This document shows, piece by piece, positions 9,216 to 16,769 of a DNA stretch of 64,000 nt (within the stretch, counting starts at the first letter, position 1; the number at the start of each line of letters is the position of its first letter). This DNA is from Pseudomonas beijingensis (GTDB lineage: Bacteria > Pseudomonadota > Gammaproteobacteria > Pseudomonadales > Pseudomonadaceae). The notes under the pieces are model-generated. The model did no database searches. It was not told the origin of the DNA and saw nothing but the letters and a program-made list of their open reading frames with translations. The translations under genes were made by a program, and so were the position numbers. The stretch covers positions 3,228,001 through 3,292,000 of the forward strand of contig NZ_CP117425.1 of assembly GCF_030687295.1 (NCBI RefSeq), read 5' to 3'.

Positions 9216-10237
9216 GCCGGCACCTCGTCCACGCTCAGCACCCGCAGCAGGGCCGGATCCCAATCCAAGCCCACCGCCGTGCCTTCGACCAAGGGCGCGG
9301 AGCCGTCGTTGCGGCGCACCATGCAGAGTTCACCCAGGCTCGTGGAAACGCCGTAGAGCCATTGGCTGCCCAGGAAGAAGCGGCTGACGAGGGTGCCCTG
9401 CAATCGCCCTGAACCGGCCTCGCGCAGGTCGATCTTTTCCGGGCGCAGGCTCAGGGTCAGCTCGCCATCGGCCGGGCTGCAGGCTTGGACGATGCCCGCG
9501 CTATCCCGCCTGCCGGGCAGCAGGTTGGCTTTGCCGACGAAGCCGGAAATGAATTCGGTGCGCGGGTGCTCGTAAAGGGTGTACGGCGCGTCGATCTGGG
9601 TGATGCGCCCGGCCTGCATGACCACCACCCGGTCACTGATCGACAGGGCCTCGGACTGGTCGTGGGTCACCATCAGCGTGGTGATCCCGACTTCGCGCTG
9701 GATACGGCGGATTTCGTATTGCATCTCTTCGCGCAAGTTGGCGTCGAGGTTGGACAGCGGCTCGTCGAGCAACAGCACCGGTGGCTCGATCACCAGCGCC
9801 CGGGCCAGTGCCACGCGTTGGCGCTGGCCGCCCGAGAGTTCTCGTGGGTAGCGGTCGGCGTGGCGGTCCAGGCGGACCAATTTCAACACTCGGTCCACCC
9901 GTTGTTGCAGTTCGTCATTGGCTACTTTGCGCATGCGCAGGCCGAAGGCGACGTTGTCCTTGACGGTCATGTGGGGAAACAGCGCGTAGCTCTGGAACAC
10001 CACCCCCAGGCCACGGCTGGCGGGCTTGGCGTGGGTGATGTCGCGACCGTCCAGCAGGATGCGCCCGCTGCTGACTTCGACGAAGCCGGCGATCATCTGC
10101 AAGGTTGTGGTTTTGCCGCAGCCGGAAGGCCCCAGTAGCGAGACGAACTCGCCTTTTTCCACCGACAAGTTGGTGGCGACCACGGCGTCGATGTCGCCGT
10201 AACGTTTGCCAAGTCCTTCAAGTTGCACAAAAGCCAT
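9212..10237 (-). CDS. ABC transporter ATPase, PotA-like
   Basis: A 341-residue ATPase. Walker A is GPSGCGKTTT (about residues 36-45), the signature is LSGGQRQRVALARAL, Walker B is VLLLDEPLS with the switch histidine in MVTHDQSEAL, and a C-terminal TOBE-type domain follows (LSLRPEKIDL). The start MAFVQLEGLGKRYG at 10237 has a GGAG upstream. It is the first gene of the operon, which continues through two permeases, three oxidase subunits and the binding protein. Confidence 0.9.
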   Translation of the reverse strand: MAFVQLEGLGKRYGDIDAVVATNLSVEKGEFVSLLGPSGCGKTTTLQMIAGFVEVSSGRILLDGRDITHAKPASRGLGVVFQSYALFPHMTVKDNVAFGLRMRKVANDELQQRVDRVLKLVRLDRHADRYPRELSGGQRQRVALARALVIEPPVLLLDEPLSNLDANLREEMQYEIRRIQREVGITTLMVTHDQSEALSISDRVVVMQAGRITQIDAPYTLYEHPRTEFISGFVGKANLLPGRRDSAGIVQACSPADGELTLSLRPEKIDLREAGSGRLQGTLVSRFFLGSQWLYGVSTSLGELCMVRRNDGSAPLVEGTAVGLDWDPALLRVLSVDEVPA

Positions 10238-10421
10238 CGCTGCGCTCCACCTGGGATTGTTATGCGTCGCCGCAAGGGCGCGCTTTTTTGTATGGGCAGA
10301 TACGAAAGGGTGCTGCTGGGGTGCGTTGGCGCTCGACCTCAAGTCGGCTGCCGCTGTTGTTCGAATCGCCCCTGTCTGGACGAAGAGTAGGACGAAGAAT
10401 AGGATGGGCTCAATGAACTAT

Positions 10422-10461
10422 TTCACTGAAGCGAAGACTATTTTCAATTTCATTCAGTGAA
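10422..10461. promoter_or_regulatory. Paired TTCASTGAA boxes, candidate IclR-family operator
   Basis: TTCACTGAA at 10422-10430 and TTCAGTGAA at 10453-10461 are reverse complements of each other. Their centres are 31 bp apart, about three helical turns. They lie in the gap between the ABC/oxidase operon (start 10237, minus) and the IclR gene (start 10485, plus), where an autoregulating IclR dimer pair would bind. Binding is inferred. Confidence 0.5.
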
Positions 10462-10484
10462 TAAATTAAATGATGAGAAACAGC

Positions 10485-11321
10485 ATGATTGATTCCACTG
10501 ATCGGAATAATGAGAAGGGCGAGGTAGGTGTCGGTGCGGTCTCCCGACTATTTGCCGTGTTGCGCAGCCTGGGTGACACCGTCGAAGGCGGTGAGCGGGT
10601 GACGCAATTGGCCCTGCGCATCGGCCTGTCCCAGCCCACCACGCATCGCTTGCTGCGCAGCCTGATGGACGAGGGCATGGTTGAGCAGGACGCACGCAGC
10701 AAGCGCTATCGCCTGAGCCTGGAGTTTTTCGCCCTGGCGGCCCGCGCCGGCAACACCGGCAACCTGCGCGAACTGGTGCGCCCGGCCATGCTGCGGTTGT
10801 CGGCGTCCTTGGGCGACTCGCTGTTTTTGCTCGCCCGCAGTGGTTTCGATGCCATTTGCCTGGATCGCAGCGAGGGGCCGTTTCCGATCCGCACGTTCAC
10901 CGGCGACATTGGTGGCCGCGTGGCGTTGGGCGTGGGGCAGGGCAGCCTGGCGATCCTGGCGTTTCTGCCGGAAGAAGAGCGCGACACGGTGATTCAATAC
11001 AACCTGCCGCGGCTCAAGGATTTCCATTTGTACGACGAAGTTTTCCTGCGTTCGGAAGTGGAGAACGTGCGCACGCTGGGTTACGCCGGGCGCAACACCG
11101 GTGTATTGCAGGGCATGGCCGGGGTGGCCGTGCCGATCCTCGACCGTGATGGCCGGGCCGTGGCCGCCTTGAGCGTGGCAACCGTGAGCGACCGGTTGGG
11201 GCCAGATCGACTGCCGACGGTGGTGGACATGCTCAAGCGCGAAGCGGCCCTGATCGGGCCGCGGATCAACCCGTTCGATCCGTTGCTGCGCAGGCCTTCG
11301 CAGGTGTTTGGGCAGGGCTGA
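10485..11321 (+). CDS. IclR family transcriptional regulator
   Basis: A 278-residue protein. The N-terminal winged helix (AVSRLFAVLRSLGDTVEGGE, recognition region GLSQPTTHRLLRSLMDEGMVEQD) is followed by the IclR effector domain (LADSLFL-like ASLGDSLFLLARSGFDAICLD, GGRVALGVGQGSLAILAFLP, GVLQGMAGVAVPILDRDG). The start MIDSTDRNNEK at 10485 is chosen because the in-frame ATGs at 10470 and 10473 lack a Shine-Dalgarno, whereas GAGAA precedes 10485; this is not certain. Divergent orientation suggests it controls the ABC-transporter/amine-oxidase operon, with the ligand probably the substrate or a catabolite. Confidence 0.88.
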   Translation: MIDSTDRNNEKGEVGVGAVSRLFAVLRSLGDTVEGGERVTQLALRIGLSQPTTHRLLRSLMDEGMVEQDARSKRYRLSLEFFALAARAGNTGNLRELVRPAMLRLSASLGDSLFLLARSGFDAICLDRSEGPFPIRTFTGDIGGRVALGVGQGSLAILAFLPEEERDTVIQYNLPRLKDFHLYDEVFLRSEVENVRTLGYAGRNTGVLQGMAGVAVPILDRDGRAVAALSVATVSDRLGPDRLPTVVDMLKREAALIGPRINPFDPLLRRPSQVFGQG

Positions 11322-11351
11322 ATACACTCCCTAGGGGTAGCCCATCTCCCC

Positions 11352-11441
11352 TGTGGGAGCGAGCTTGCTCGCGATAGCGGTGGTTCAGTTAGAAATGATG
11401 TCGACTGATACACCGCTATCGCGAGCAAGCTCGCTCCCACA
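11352..11441. repeat. REPIN hairpin
   Basis: Inverted TGTGGGAGCGAGCTTGCTCGC / GCGAGCAAGCTCGCTCCCACA-type arms flanking a short unique loop. It follows the IclR stop and precedes the convergent anti-sigma gene end, so it may act as a shared 3' hairpin. Confidence 0.92.
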
Positions 11442-11468
11442 AGGGGGGGGCACAAGGGAGGACGGTGA

Positions 11469-12221
11469 TCAGAAGTTCAGGGTCTGCTTGAGCCGCTGCG
11501 CCGCCGGCGTATCACTGGGGATGACCATCGCATAGTTGTAGCCCGGCCCGGACCAGTACTCGGCCTGCAGTTCCCCATCGCGGCGACTGCCCCGGGGCAG
11601 CAGGAAGTTTTTCGGGCCGGGTGGACGCACATAGAAGCTGATTTTCTGACCGCTCGGATCCTGGTAGACCACCATCGCCGCCGCGCCTTGTTCGGTGCTG
11701 AGCAAGCGCCCGCTGACCGGCTTGAAGCCCGCGCTGGACAGGTCGGGCAGCCGGTCGGCCTGGGTGAAGTAGCGGTCGAGCCAATCTTGCATGTGCCGCT
11801 CGTCGCCAGCTTGGTAATCGGCTGGAAGGATGCCCTGCTGGGCAATCAATCGGTACGCCTGCAGGGCATCGGTCATGGGCGCGGCGGCGCTGAGCAGGGT
11901 CATTTGCCGCGCCTGCCAGCCGCCGAAGCCACCCACACTGACGGCCAGCAGCAACACCGCGGCGCTGGCCAGGTGGCGACGGGAGCGATGTTTCAGGCGC
12001 TGGCGAATCATGGCCGGGTCGAGCTCCGGGTTGTGCGGCTGTTGCAAGCCACCGCTCAGGGCCGTGCGCAGGTGCTGCGCATCCTGTTGCCAGGCCCGGA
12101 CCCGGGCGGCGACGTCAGGCTGGTTGGCCAGGTAGGTCTCGACCAGGCGCCGGTCGGCCTCGCTCAGTTGGCGATCGACATAGGCGTGCAGGTCGCTGTC
12201 GCTGGGGGGCATGCTGATCAT
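11469..12221 (-). CDS. Anti-sigma factor, single-pass membrane protein
   Basis: A 250-residue protein. The cytoplasmic N-terminus (MISMPPSDSDLHAYVDRQLSE) resembles ECF anti-sigma domains, a single membrane helix spans about residues 84-102 (LASAAVLLLAVSVGGFGGW), and a periplasmic C-terminal domain follows. The ATG at 12221 overlaps the sigma-factor stop (ATGA), giving coupled synthesis. It would hold the ECF factor inactive until an envelope or redox signal is sensed. No HXXXCXXC zinc motif is visible in the N-terminus, so it is not the ZAS type. Confidence 0.85.
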   Translation of the reverse strand: MISMPPSDSDLHAYVDRQLSEADRRLVETYLANQPDVAARVRAWQQDAQHLRTALSGGLQQPHNPELDPAMIRQRLKHRSRRHLASAAVLLLAVSVGGFGGWQARQMTLLSAAAPMTDALQAYRLIAQQGILPADYQAGDERHMQDWLDRYFTQADRLPDLSSAGFKPVSGRLLSTEQGAAAMVVYQDPSGQKISFYVRPPGPKNFLLPRGSRRDGELQAEYWSGPGYNYAMVIPSDTPAAQRLKQTLNF

Positions 12222-12724
12222 TTGAGTATCCGCAGGGTGGGGCGGGTGATTTCGCCCTCGCTGAGTTGGCGTAGGGCCTGGCGGGCGCGGGACAGGCGGG
12301 ACATCACCGTGCCGGTCGGTACGCCGAGGATATCGGCGACTTGCTGGTAGCTCAGGCCTTCCACCGACACCCAGAGCAACAGTGCGCGCTGTTCCGTCGT
12401 GAGCTGATCGAAGGCCTGCAAGGACGATTGCGCGATCACACTGCGCTCGGCCGAAGGGTGGGCATCGTCGCGGCCGGTGAAAAATTCCAGCATGCGCGCA
12501 TACCGGCGGGAGCGGCGATGGCTGTCGAGAAACTGTCGATACAGGATCGAAAACAGCCAGGCCCGCAGATCGCCGTCCGGGCGCTTGTCGTTCCATTTCG
12601 ACAACGCCCGTTCCAGGCACATCTGCACCAGGTCGTCGGCGTTGCTCGGGTTGCGCGTCAGCGACACGGCAAAACGCCGTAGCCTGGGAATGAGTTCGCG
12701 CAACTGTTCGTCGAGTGCGTTCAT
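12218..12724 (-). CDS. ECF-family RNA polymerase sigma factor
   Basis: A 168-residue sigma-70 family protein with only regions 2 and 4. Region 2 is NADDLVQMCLERALSKWND..LRAWLFSILYRQFLDSHRR. Region 4 is LTTEQRALLLWVSVEGLSYQQVADIL and VPTGTVMSRLSRARQALRQL. The start MNALDEQLRE at 12724 gives the expected size. It is followed by its anti-sigma factor and faces a catalase/cytochrome b561 pair. The two promoters between them carry the same ECF-type bipartite element, which implies autoregulation and a direct target. Confidence 0.93.
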   Translation of the reverse strand: MNALDEQLRELIPRLRRFAVSLTRNPSNADDLVQMCLERALSKWNDKRPDGDLRAWLFSILYRQFLDSHRRSRRYARMLEFFTGRDDAHPSAERSVIAQSSLQAFDQLTTEQRALLLWVSVEGLSYQQVADILGVPTGTVMSRLSRARQALRQLSEGEITRPTLRILK

Positions 12725-12767
12725 GAAAGTGTGGCTTCTGTGGGCAGTCACTGCGTCGGGACTGGAA

Positions 12768-12793
12768 AGACGCCCCACGAACGAGATTATTCC
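12768..12793 (-). promoter_or_regulatory. ECF-type promoter of the sigma/anti-sigma operon
   Basis: On the minus strand, GGAATAA (12793-12787) is followed after exactly 14 bases by CGTCT (12772-12768), 43 bases before the sigma start codon. Its elements and spacing are identical to the divergent promoter at 12822-12847. Confidence 0.7.
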
Positions 12794-12821
12794 AGTGCAG
12801 GAAAAATAAATACGAGGCGTG

Positions 12822-12847
12822 GGAATAAAGCTGCCAGGCCTTCGTCT
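12822..12847 (+). promoter_or_regulatory. ECF-type promoter of the catalase/cytochrome b561 operon
   Basis: GGAATAA (12822-12828), 14-base spacer, CGTCT (12843-12847), 45 bases before the catalase start. The match in both sequence and spacing to the element facing the sigma gene makes this the probable target promoter of the neighbouring ECF factor. Confidence 0.7.
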
Positions 12848-12892
12848 GACGGGTACTTTCCAACGAATGGCCTCGAGCCCTGGAGCTTTCTC

Positions 12893-13975
12893 ATGGTTGA
12901 TCCTTCACCCTCGTCGAGCCGGCCGCCCTTGAGTGCCGCCGCCCTGACACTGCGCCTGAGCGGCATCGCCGTGATTGTTGCCGCGCTGGCCGGGGCGTTT
13001 GCCTACGTCAATGGCAGCCTTGACCCACAGCGCCTGACACCGGCGGCGCTGGTCAATGTCCTGGAAAAAAACAACGGCGTTCACCCGGGCTTTCGACGCA
13101 ACCATTCAAAAGGGGTCTGCGTCGCGGGCTATTTCCAAAGCACGGGCGAGGCGAGCGCCTATTCCAGCGCCCAGGTGTTCTCGCAGCCGCAAACGCCAGT
13201 GGTTGGGCGTTTTGCCTTGCCCAGCGGCAACCCTTATGCACCGGACGGCAGTGTGCCGATTCGCAGCCTGGCGCTGCGCTTTACCCAGGCCAACGGCCAG
13301 CAATGGCGCACCGGCATGAACAGCATGCCCGTGTTTCCAGTGGGCACGCCCGAAGCCTTCTACCAACTCCAGCAAGCCCAGTCGCCGGACCCTGCCACAG
13401 GAAAACCGAATCCAGCGGCGGTACCGGCGTTCTTTGCCGCGCACCCCGAGGCGGTGCCGTTCCTGCAGTGGATCAAGACCGCCAAGCCGTCGGTCAGTTA
13501 CGCCACCGAAACCTACAACGGCATTAATGCCTTCTATCTGGTCAACCCTGCCGGACAGCGCCAGGCCGTGCGCTGGGGTGTGGTGCCGCTGAGCCAGGAC
13601 GCTGCCGATGCGACGCCACCCCAGGGCGCCGACTTCCTTGAGCAAGACTTGGCGAAGCGTCTCGCCGCCGGGCCGTTGCGCTGGCAACTGAACATCACCC
13701 TGGCCAACCCGGGTGACCCGGTGAATGACGCCAGTAAGGCCTGGCCCGCTGACCGCAAGGTGCTCAACGCCGGCACGCTGGTGCTGGAGCGCACCCAGGC
13801 GCAGGACAACGGCGAATGCCGCGACATCAACTATGACCCGCTGATCCTGCCCCAAGGGATCGAAGGTTCTGACGATCCGTTGTTGGTTGCGCGTTCCGCT
13901 GCTTATGCCAGTTCCTATCTGCGCCGTACCAGTGAAGTGAATCAATTGCCCGCCACCCAGGAGTCTCGCCCATGA
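12893..13975 (+). CDS. Catalase-family peroxidase (SrpA-like), membrane-anchored or exported
   Basis: A 360-residue short catalase-fold haem protein, smaller than classical catalases. It has an N-terminal hydrophobic segment (about residues 14-38, ALTLRLSGIAVIVAALAGAF), a distal histidine region NNGVHPGFRRNHSKGVCVAGYF, and the proximal R-x-x-x-Y haem-ligand motif in VARSAAYASSYLRR near the C-terminus. It probably removes peroxide on the periplasmic side. The start MVDPSPSSSR at 12893 has GGAG eight bases upstream. The cytochrome b561 gene overlaps its last four bases, suggesting electron supply. Confidence 0.87.
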   Translation: MVDPSPSSSRPPLSAAALTLRLSGIAVIVAALAGAFAYVNGSLDPQRLTPAALVNVLEKNNGVHPGFRRNHSKGVCVAGYFQSTGEASAYSSAQVFSQPQTPVVGRFALPSGNPYAPDGSVPIRSLALRFTQANGQQWRTGMNSMPVFPVGTPEAFYQLQQAQSPDPATGKPNPAAVPAFFAAHPEAVPFLQWIKTAKPSVSYATETYNGINAFYLVNPAGQRQAVRWGVVPLSQDAADATPPQGADFLEQDLAKRLAAGPLRWQLNITLANPGDPVNDASKAWPADRKVLNAGTLVLERTQAQDNGECRDINYDPLILPQGIEGSDDPLLVARSAAYASSYLRRTSEVNQLPATQESRP

Positions 13976-14508
13976 GCGCCCCTCGTCACTTCGCACCGCT
14001 GGCTCGGCTGCTGCACTGGCTGATGGCATTGATGATCATCGCCATGCTGTTTATCGGCGCCGGCATGGTCGCTTCGGTGTCCGAACGCCATGAATGGCTG
14101 CTGCAGTTGCACAAACCGTTGGGCATCGCGATTTTGCTGCTGGTGATCGTGCGCCTGGTGGTGCGTTTTACTACCCGTCAACCGCCGCTGCCGGCCGATC
14201 TGCCGGGCTGGCAAGTGCTGGCGGCAAACGCCTCCCATGTGCTGTTGTACGCCTTGATGCTGGTTCTGCCACTGTTGGGCTGGGGTATGATTTCGGCGGC
14301 GGGGGATCCTGTGATGCTTGGCGACTGGCTGCAACTGCCGTCGATCCTGCCAGCGCACGCACAGACGTTCGCCCTGCTGCGCAAGGCCCACGGGTACCTG
14401 GCTTACCTGTTGTTCCTGACCGTGCTGGTGCATCTGGCGGCGGCGTTGTTTCACGCGTGGGTGCGCCGGGATGAGGTGTTGGACAGTATGTTGCGCGGCA
14501 AGGGCTGA
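13972..14508 (+). CDS. Cytochrome b561
   Basis: A 178-residue integral membrane protein with four hydrophobic helices and haem-ligand histidines in ARLLHWLMALM, LQLHKPLG, ANASHVLLY, RKAHGYLAY and LVHLAAALFHAW. B561-type cytochromes move electrons from quinol to a periplasmic acceptor. Coupling to the catalase-like peroxidase by a four-base overlap suggests a membrane quinol-peroxidase unit switched on by the ECF factor. That partnership is inferred from gene order. Confidence 0.9.
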   Translation: MSAPRHFAPLARLLHWLMALMIIAMLFIGAGMVASVSERHEWLLQLHKPLGIAILLLVIVRLVVRFTTRQPPLPADLPGWQVLAANASHVLLYALMLVLPLLGWGMISAAGDPVMLGDWLQLPSILPAHAQTFALLRKAHGYLAYLLFLTVLVHLAAALFHAWVRRDEVLDSMLRGKG

Positions 14509-14512
14509 TGAT

Positions 14513-14599
14513 TGTGGGAGCAAAGCTTGCTCGCGACACAGGCGACTCGGTTTCAGAAAGACCTCACTGCCTATATCGCGAGCAAGCTTTGCTCCCACA
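14513..14599. repeat. REPIN hairpin
   Basis: TGTGGGAGCAAAGCTTGCTCGC-type arm and its complement (GCGAGCAAGCTTTGCTCCCACA), starting four bases after the cytochrome b561 stop. Confidence 0.92.
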
Positions 14600-14651
14600 T
14601 TGTTCCCACCCAGGGGGGGCGCCTTGGACAGGGGTTGATCAGGTCGTTGGA

Positions 14652-15803
14652 TCAGCGCAACTCGTCGACCATGGCCTCGATGGTGCTCAACACATCCTTG
14701 CCCAGTTGCATCGAGCGTTTGCCGGACCAACCGGTGATCGGGTTCGGGTGATCGTTGTGGTCCTTGAACGGCATTTCCAGGGTCAGGGACAGGCAGTCAT
14801 ATTTCTGCCCGACCGCGTTACAGGCCAGGGTCATGTTGGCCTGGCCCGGTTCGTCGCGGGTGTAGCCGTGAGCGGTCTGGAAGTCTTTGGTCTGGTGCTT
14901 GAGGTGGCTACGCAAGCGCTCTTCGAGCTCGGCGATGCGCGGCGTGTAGCCCGGGTTGCCTTCGCAACCGGCGGTGAATACGTGGGGGATTTCCTCATCG
15001 CCGTGAGCGTCGAGGAACAGGTCGACGCCGTACTTTTCCATTTGCTGCTGTACGAAAAAGACTTCGGGGCTGATTTCCGGACTGGCGTTCTGCCAAGCGC
15101 GGTTGAGGTCCTGGCCCATGGCGTTGGTACGCAGGTGCCCGTGGAACGCACCGTCCGGGTTCATGTTCGGCACCAGGTACAGATCGGCCTTGGCGAGCAA
15201 CCGGTTCAGTTGCGCATCGCCATGCTGCTGGAGGCGTTCGATCACGCCTTCCATGAACCACTCGGCCATGTGCTCGCCGGGGTGCTGCTGGGCGATGATC
15301 CAGATTTTGCGCCGGCCTTCGGCACCGTTGCCTTTGCGCAGCAGTTGAATGTCACGGCCTTCCACGCTTTTACCAACGGCCACTAGTTCGATGCCGGCCT
15401 TGTGTTGCGCTTGTTCGATCAGCCAGTCATGACGCCCACGGCTGTAAGGTTCGAAGTAGGCGAACCAGGCATGGGGTTGTTCAGCCTCCAGATGAAAGCG
15501 CAGGGCGTCGCCTTCAAACTGAGTCGGAATGCGGAACCAATTGACGTGATCGTAGGAGGCGACGGTTTGGTAGCCCGTCCAGGCCTTGTTGTAAGACGAT
15601 TGACTGGCGTTGAGCAGGCGGAAGGAATACTCCTGGCCGACGTGCAAACCGCTGGCCTTGAAGTGGAACCACTGGAAATGGGCGCTGCGGGTATCGGGCC
15701 GGATCTTGAGCAACGACTGCAACGGGTTGCTGATGTCGACGACCTCGATGTTGCCGCTGTCGAAATTGGCACTGATATCAAAGGAAGATTTAGCCACGGT
15801 CAC
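14652..15803 (-). CDS. M14-family metallocarboxypeptidase, cytosolic-carboxypeptidase type
   Basis: A 383-residue protein of the M14D (CCP/Nna1-like) group. An N-terminal beta domain ([28 protein letters not shown]) is followed by the peptidase domain. Zinc ligands are H174 and E177 in [11 protein letters not shown] and H267 in [19 protein letters not shown] and DLNRAW supply substrate-binding residues, and a glutamate in [10 protein letters not shown] is the probable catalytic base. Eukaryotic relatives trim glutamate side chains from tubulin; bacterial substrates are not established. It has no signal peptide, so it should act in the cytoplasm. The 275 bases upstream hold its promoter region and then prrF. 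Confidence 0.87.
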   Translation of the reverse strand: MTVAKSSFDISANFDSGNIEVVDISNPLQSLLKIRPDTRSAHFQWFHFKASGLHVGQEYSFRLLNASQSSYNKAWTGYQTVASYDHVNWFRIPTQFEGDALRFHLEAEQPHAWFAYFEPYSRGRHDWLIEQAQHKAGIELVAVGKSVEGRDIQLLRKGNGAEGRRKIWIIAQQHPGEHMAEWFMEGVIERLQQHGDAQLNRLLAKADLYLVPNMNPDGAFHGHLRTNAMGQDLNRAWQNASPEISPEVFFVQQQMEKYGVDLFLDAHGDEEIPHVFTAGCEGNPGYTPRIAELEERLRSHLKHQTKDFQTAHGYTRDEPGQANMTLACNAVGQKYDCLSLTLEMPFKDHNDHPNPITGWSGKRSMQLGKDVLSTIEAMVDELR

Positions 15804-16078
15804 GGTTCCTGGAAAGGATTTTCATGGCCGTTACTTTACACGCAAGAAAGGGAAAACCGGGACGATTTACGTCACGTAAACGAGGGGGGCGTCCTCCCTG
15901 GACGCCGGGCCAGCTTAGAGAGTCTGCAATTGATTCTCAAGTGCTGGTTGTCGATAGTTTTCGCCTGTGGGGCGGGGGATGCTTGTAAACGGATAGTCAT
16001 TTGCTATGATCGCCGCCATCGAATTGGCAGCACCCAAAAAGACTTCATTAGCCTGAAGACATAAGCCGAAAAATCGGC

Positions 16079-16190
16079 AAAAAAAGACCCGGCAAAAAGC
16101 CGGGTCAAAAACCGTGATTAGCCTGATGAGGAGATATTCCAGAAGTCCGACCTAAGGTCTTCTGGTCTATCGACTGATCTCGCGACCAGC
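16079..16190 (-). ncRNA. prrF: PrrF-type iron-responsive small RNA
   Basis: On the minus strand the transcript starts near CTGGTCGCGAG, passes the PrrF core (ATCTCCTCATCAGGCTAATC, complement at 16110-16133 region) and ends in a strong terminator, GACCCGGC..GCCGGGTC followed by seven T (16079-16100). A stem in the 5' part pairs CCAGAAG with CTTCTGG. The size of about 112 nt fits PrrF. A Fur box lies directly upstream. PrrF RNAs are made in iron starvation and, with Hfq, repress mRNAs of iron-rich proteins such as SodB, aconitase and succinate dehydrogenase. Which paralogue (PrrF1 or PrrF2) is not determinable here. Confidence 0.92.
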
Positions 16191-16193
16191 TGA

Positions 16194-16212
16194 TGCAATA
16201 ATAATCATTATC
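16194..16212. promoter_or_regulatory. Fur box upstream of prrF
   Basis: TGCAATAATAATCATTATC matches the 19-bp Fur consensus GATAATGATAATCATTATC at 15 of 19 positions and ends a few bases before the predicted prrF 5' end, where iron-loaded Fur would block RNA polymerase. Confidence 0.85.
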
Positions 16213-16297
16213 ATTTGGAAGTCAAATGATTTGATCGTATCGATTGGAAATTTTTTCTCGTCGTCCGCATTCGCGACGACATTCCCAAGGGTTACCG

Positions 16298-16639
16298 CTA
16301 GCGAGTAGGGTAGCCATCCAGAGATCGGTCAAGCATCACCTTGACCAGATCGATCATGTGCACCACCGAAAACGCCAGGTCACGGCTCGAACCATCCAAC
16401 TGGTTGGCCGACTCATGGGCGGTCGCCGCTGCACAACGCAGCAGGTCGCATGCGTGGACGAGGGCTTCTTCCGCGCTGACGCTGTGGCTGACCTCGAAGA
16501 AGCGATGTTCTGCCTGGGCTGGCGAAACAGCTGGTTTCAAGTAGTAATCGAGGGCACGTTTGGCTGCCGGGCAATCCTGCAGTGGCGGGAATGTGCCGTC
16601 GAAAGGGCTGCGGGGTTGGTCTGTATTGGGTGTGTCCAT
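16298..16639 (-). CDS. DUF3077 family protein
   Basis: A 113-residue soluble protein (start MDTPNTDQPR; HRFFEVSHSVSAEEALVHAC, SRDLAFSVVHMIDLVKVMLD) of a small Pseudomonas family with no known biochemical role. Members often sit beside regulators. Here the gene is divergent from the S24-type repressor, with inverted repeats in the shared 130-base gap, so control by that repressor is likely. No signal peptide or membrane segment is seen. Confidence 0.78.
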   Translation of the reverse strand: MDTPNTDQPRSPFDGTFPPLQDCPAAKRALDYYLKPAVSPAQAEHRFFEVSHSVSAEEALVHACDLLRCAAATAHESANQLDGSSRDLAFSVVHMIDLVKVMLDRSLDGYPTR

Positions 16640-16698
16640 GGTGATAAAAATCTCCGTGTGAGGGGCTGAACTCCTGAATCCAGAATAGTACTTACCGT

Positions 16699-16731
16699 AA
16701 TTGTGACGACAAATTAAATACTACAATTTGT
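16699..16731. promoter_or_regulatory. Overlapping inverted repeats, candidate operator of the S24-type repressor
   Basis: ACAAATT (16709-16715) and AATTTGT (16725-16731) form a 7-bp inverted repeat with a 9-base spacer. A third half-site AATTGT (16699-16704) pairs with the first. The cluster lies between the divergent DUF3077 and repressor genes. Confidence 0.5.
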
Positions 16732-16769
16732 GTTTTGAGGGTCGGGGTCACCCACGTATCGTGCCGCAC

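Noticed and set aside
15402..16064. A 220-codon plus-strand frame before prrF
   Set aside because: Antisense to the M14 carboxypeptidase and then intergenic, with no ribosome site or recognisable motif.
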